From Bacteroidales bacterium (lineage in GTDB: Bacteria; Bacteroidota; Bacteroidia; Bacteroidales; F082), in assembly GCA_016281295.1 (NCBI GenBank), contig JAEEII010000284.1:1-21073 (forward strand): a DNA stretch of 21,073 nucleotides. The letters run 5' to 3'. The notes under the pieces are model-generated. The model had not been told where the DNA came from and did no database searches. It saw nothing but the letters and a program-made list of their open reading frames with translations. Position numbers and translations under genes: made by a program. Shown piece after piece: positions 20,126 to 21,073 of the stretch (position 1 is the first letter of the stretch; every line of letters begins with the position of its first letter).

Positions 20126-20887
20126 ATGGAAGGAAACAACAAATCACATCCTGTATCGGAGGAGAAGAGTGTCTCCGTTTGGGGCAAGGTGTTGTCCACC
20201 AGCTTGGGTTTGCCTTTTGTGAAGGTGAACCGCGAGGAGTTTCTCAGCAAGGAGTTGTCGAAGTTTTGCTCGCCTATGGAGGTGATGACAGCTCTTGACG
20301 AGGGTCCGTTGGGCGTGTTGAACAAGAAAGAGATTGACAAGCTCGCCAACCAGTGCATCAGCTACCATCTCACGATGGTTTGCGGCACTTCTGCTCTGAT
20401 GGGGCTTCCCGGCGGTTGGTGGATGGCTGGCACGATTCCGGCGGATCTCACTCAATTCTACGGACATATCCTTTCTCTGATGCAGAAGCTCATTTATTTA
20501 TATGGATGGCCTGAGTTAACCAGCGTCAACAATCAGTTGGACGATGAGTCGCTTAACATCTTGACACTTTTTGTGGGTGTCATGATGGGTAATAAGCTGG
20601 CCATCGAGGCTTTGACGAAGGTTGCCACTCAGATGTCGAAAAATGCGGGTGTGAAGATCTCAGAGACGGTATTGGCGCATTATGCGGTGAAGATAGCCCA
20701 ATGGATCGGCATTAACATGACCAAGGAGGGCTTTGCCAAAGGGGTAGGGAAGGTGATTCCTTTGGTGGGAGCGCCCATTTCGGCCACCATCACCTATTAT
20801 ACTTTCCGTCCCATGGCCCGACGGCTGAAGAAGCATCTCGACGAGTTGTATGACATGGGGATGGAGCATAGGGGAATTGAGAATTGA
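20126..20887 (+). CDS. EcsC-like protein
   Basis: A 253-residue protein resembling the EcsC family, whose role is poorly understood (named after a gene beside a Bacillus ABC transporter). The match rests on the central hydrophobic segment and following helix, CGTSALMGLPGGWWMAGTIPADLTQFYGHILSLMQKLIYLYGWPEL, with the LPxD...YG pattern of EcsC. A second hydrophobic, glycine-rich part follows (VGKVIPLVGAPISATITYYTF). There is no signal peptide, so it is probably membrane-associated on the cytoplasmic side. The last four codons (GIEN) and the stop fall inside a short repeat that also lies in front of the gene, so the native C-terminus may have been altered. Start ATG 20126 is the first after the left repeat. 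Confidence 0.65.
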   Translation: MEGNNKSHPVSEEKSVSVWGKVLSTSLGLPFVKVNREEFLSKELSKFCSPMEVMTALDEGPLGVLNKKEIDKLANQCISYHLTMVCGTSALMGLPGGWWMAGTIPADLTQFYGHILSLMQKLIYLYGWPELTSVNNQLDDESLNILTLFVGVMMGNKLAIEALTKVATQMSKNAGVKISETVLAHYAVKIAQWIGINMTKEGFAKGVGKVIPLVGAPISATITYYTFRPMARRLKKHLDELYDMGMEHRGIEN

Positions 20888-20890
20888 GAG
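20874..20890 (+). repeat. Right copy of the 17-nt direct repeat around the EcsC-like gene
   Basis: It matches 20097-20113 at 16 of 17 positions in the same orientation. It contains the TGA stop (20885-20887) of the EcsC-like gene. Confidence 0.7.
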
Positions 20891-20964
20891 GCGTTGATTG
20901 TCAAGAGGTTGTAAAAAAGATGAAAAAAAGTGAAAAAAAAGCTTGCGGATAATGAAAAAAGCTG

Positions 20965-20972
20965 TAATTTTG
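20965..20972 (+). promoter_or_regulatory. -7 promoter box of tRNA-Arg
   Basis: TAATTTTG matches TAnnTTTG, and a TTG at 20943-20945 is 19 bp upstream, the expected -33 spacing. The mature tRNA begins 18 bp downstream. Confidence 0.65.
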
Positions 20973-20989
20973 CAGCGTCGAAAGGCAAT

Positions 20990-21063
20990 GGACTAGTAGC
21001 TCAATTGGATAGAGTCCCTGACTACGGATCAGGCGGTTGTGGGTTCGACTCCCGCCTAGTTCA
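20990..21063 (+). tRNA. tRNA-Arg (anticodon ACG)
   Basis: A full cloverleaf of 74 nt can be drawn. The acceptor stem GGACTAG pairs with CTAGTTC (one G-U), with discriminator A at 21063. The D arm is GCTC/GAGT. The anticodon stem CCTGA/TCAGG encloses loop CTACGGA with anticodon ACG (A34 presumably converted to inosine by TadA, reading CGU, CGC and CGA). The T arm is GTGGG/CCCGC with TTCGACT loop. CCA is not encoded. tRNA 3' ends are frequent integration sites, but the window stops 10 bp later, so none can be judged. Confidence 0.95.
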
Positions 21064-21073
21064 CAAAGGTTCC

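Noticed and set aside
20990..21073. Integration site or mobile island at tRNA-Arg
   Set aside because: Only 10 bp follow the tRNA, and no integrase or repeat of its 3' end is seen in the window.

Overview
The window looks like chromosomal DNA of a member of the Bacteroidota, most likely order Bacteroidales. The evidence is: (i) phylum-type promoters (TAnnTTTG -7 boxes) in front of nearly every transcription unit; (ii) type IX secretion parts, namely a PorQ homologue and a subtilisin-like protease with a C-terminal type A sorting domain; (iii) a long, N-terminally extended NusB; (iv) the efp/LpxD-like gene pair; (v) several outer-membrane barrels ending in Phe. The order-level placement is inference from gene content only.

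Layout, left to right. Positions 1-1294 (minus strand): trmD then rplS, each with its own promoter, with an intrinsic terminator after rplS. 1412-3058 (plus): secreted S8 protease, ending in a strong terminator. 3143-4231 (minus): a rubrerythrin with its rubredoxin domain at the N-terminus, followed by ferritin, a peroxide and iron detoxification pair. 4375-7808 (plus): a tight operon nusB-porQ-recF-DUF721/DciA-like. 7916-9417 (plus): efp and an LpxD-like acyltransferase. 9425-12753 (minus): a PorV/PorQ-like barrel, then a 257-bp intergenic region packed with repeats, then a large helix-hairpin-helix plus beta-barrel protein. 12904-16111 (plus): a DUF456 membrane protein, the transketolase N-terminal subunit, and a transketolase C-terminal subunit fused in frame to a LOG/nucleotide-phosphoribohydrolase-type Rossmann domain. 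16112-16633: no protein gene, but two tandem structured RNAs of about 200 nt. 16634-18684 (minus): Sel1-repeat protein and a secreted C69 (PepD-type) dipeptidase. 18806-20887 (plus): rarA and an EcsC-like protein bracketed by short direct repeats. 20990-21063: tRNA-Arg(ACG).

Most of the window is housekeeping. The parts that deserve attention are the tandem RNA locus at 16112-16581 and the transketolase-LOG fusion directly upstream of it. The RNAs share a promoter, a 33-nt element (32/33 identical) containing a perfect hairpin, a downstream partner for that hairpin's loop, and terminator stems whose sequences differ but stay complementary. In the fusion, a domain family known to release ribose 5-phosphate is joined to an enzyme that consumes it. 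No mobile element, CRISPR array or defence island was found.
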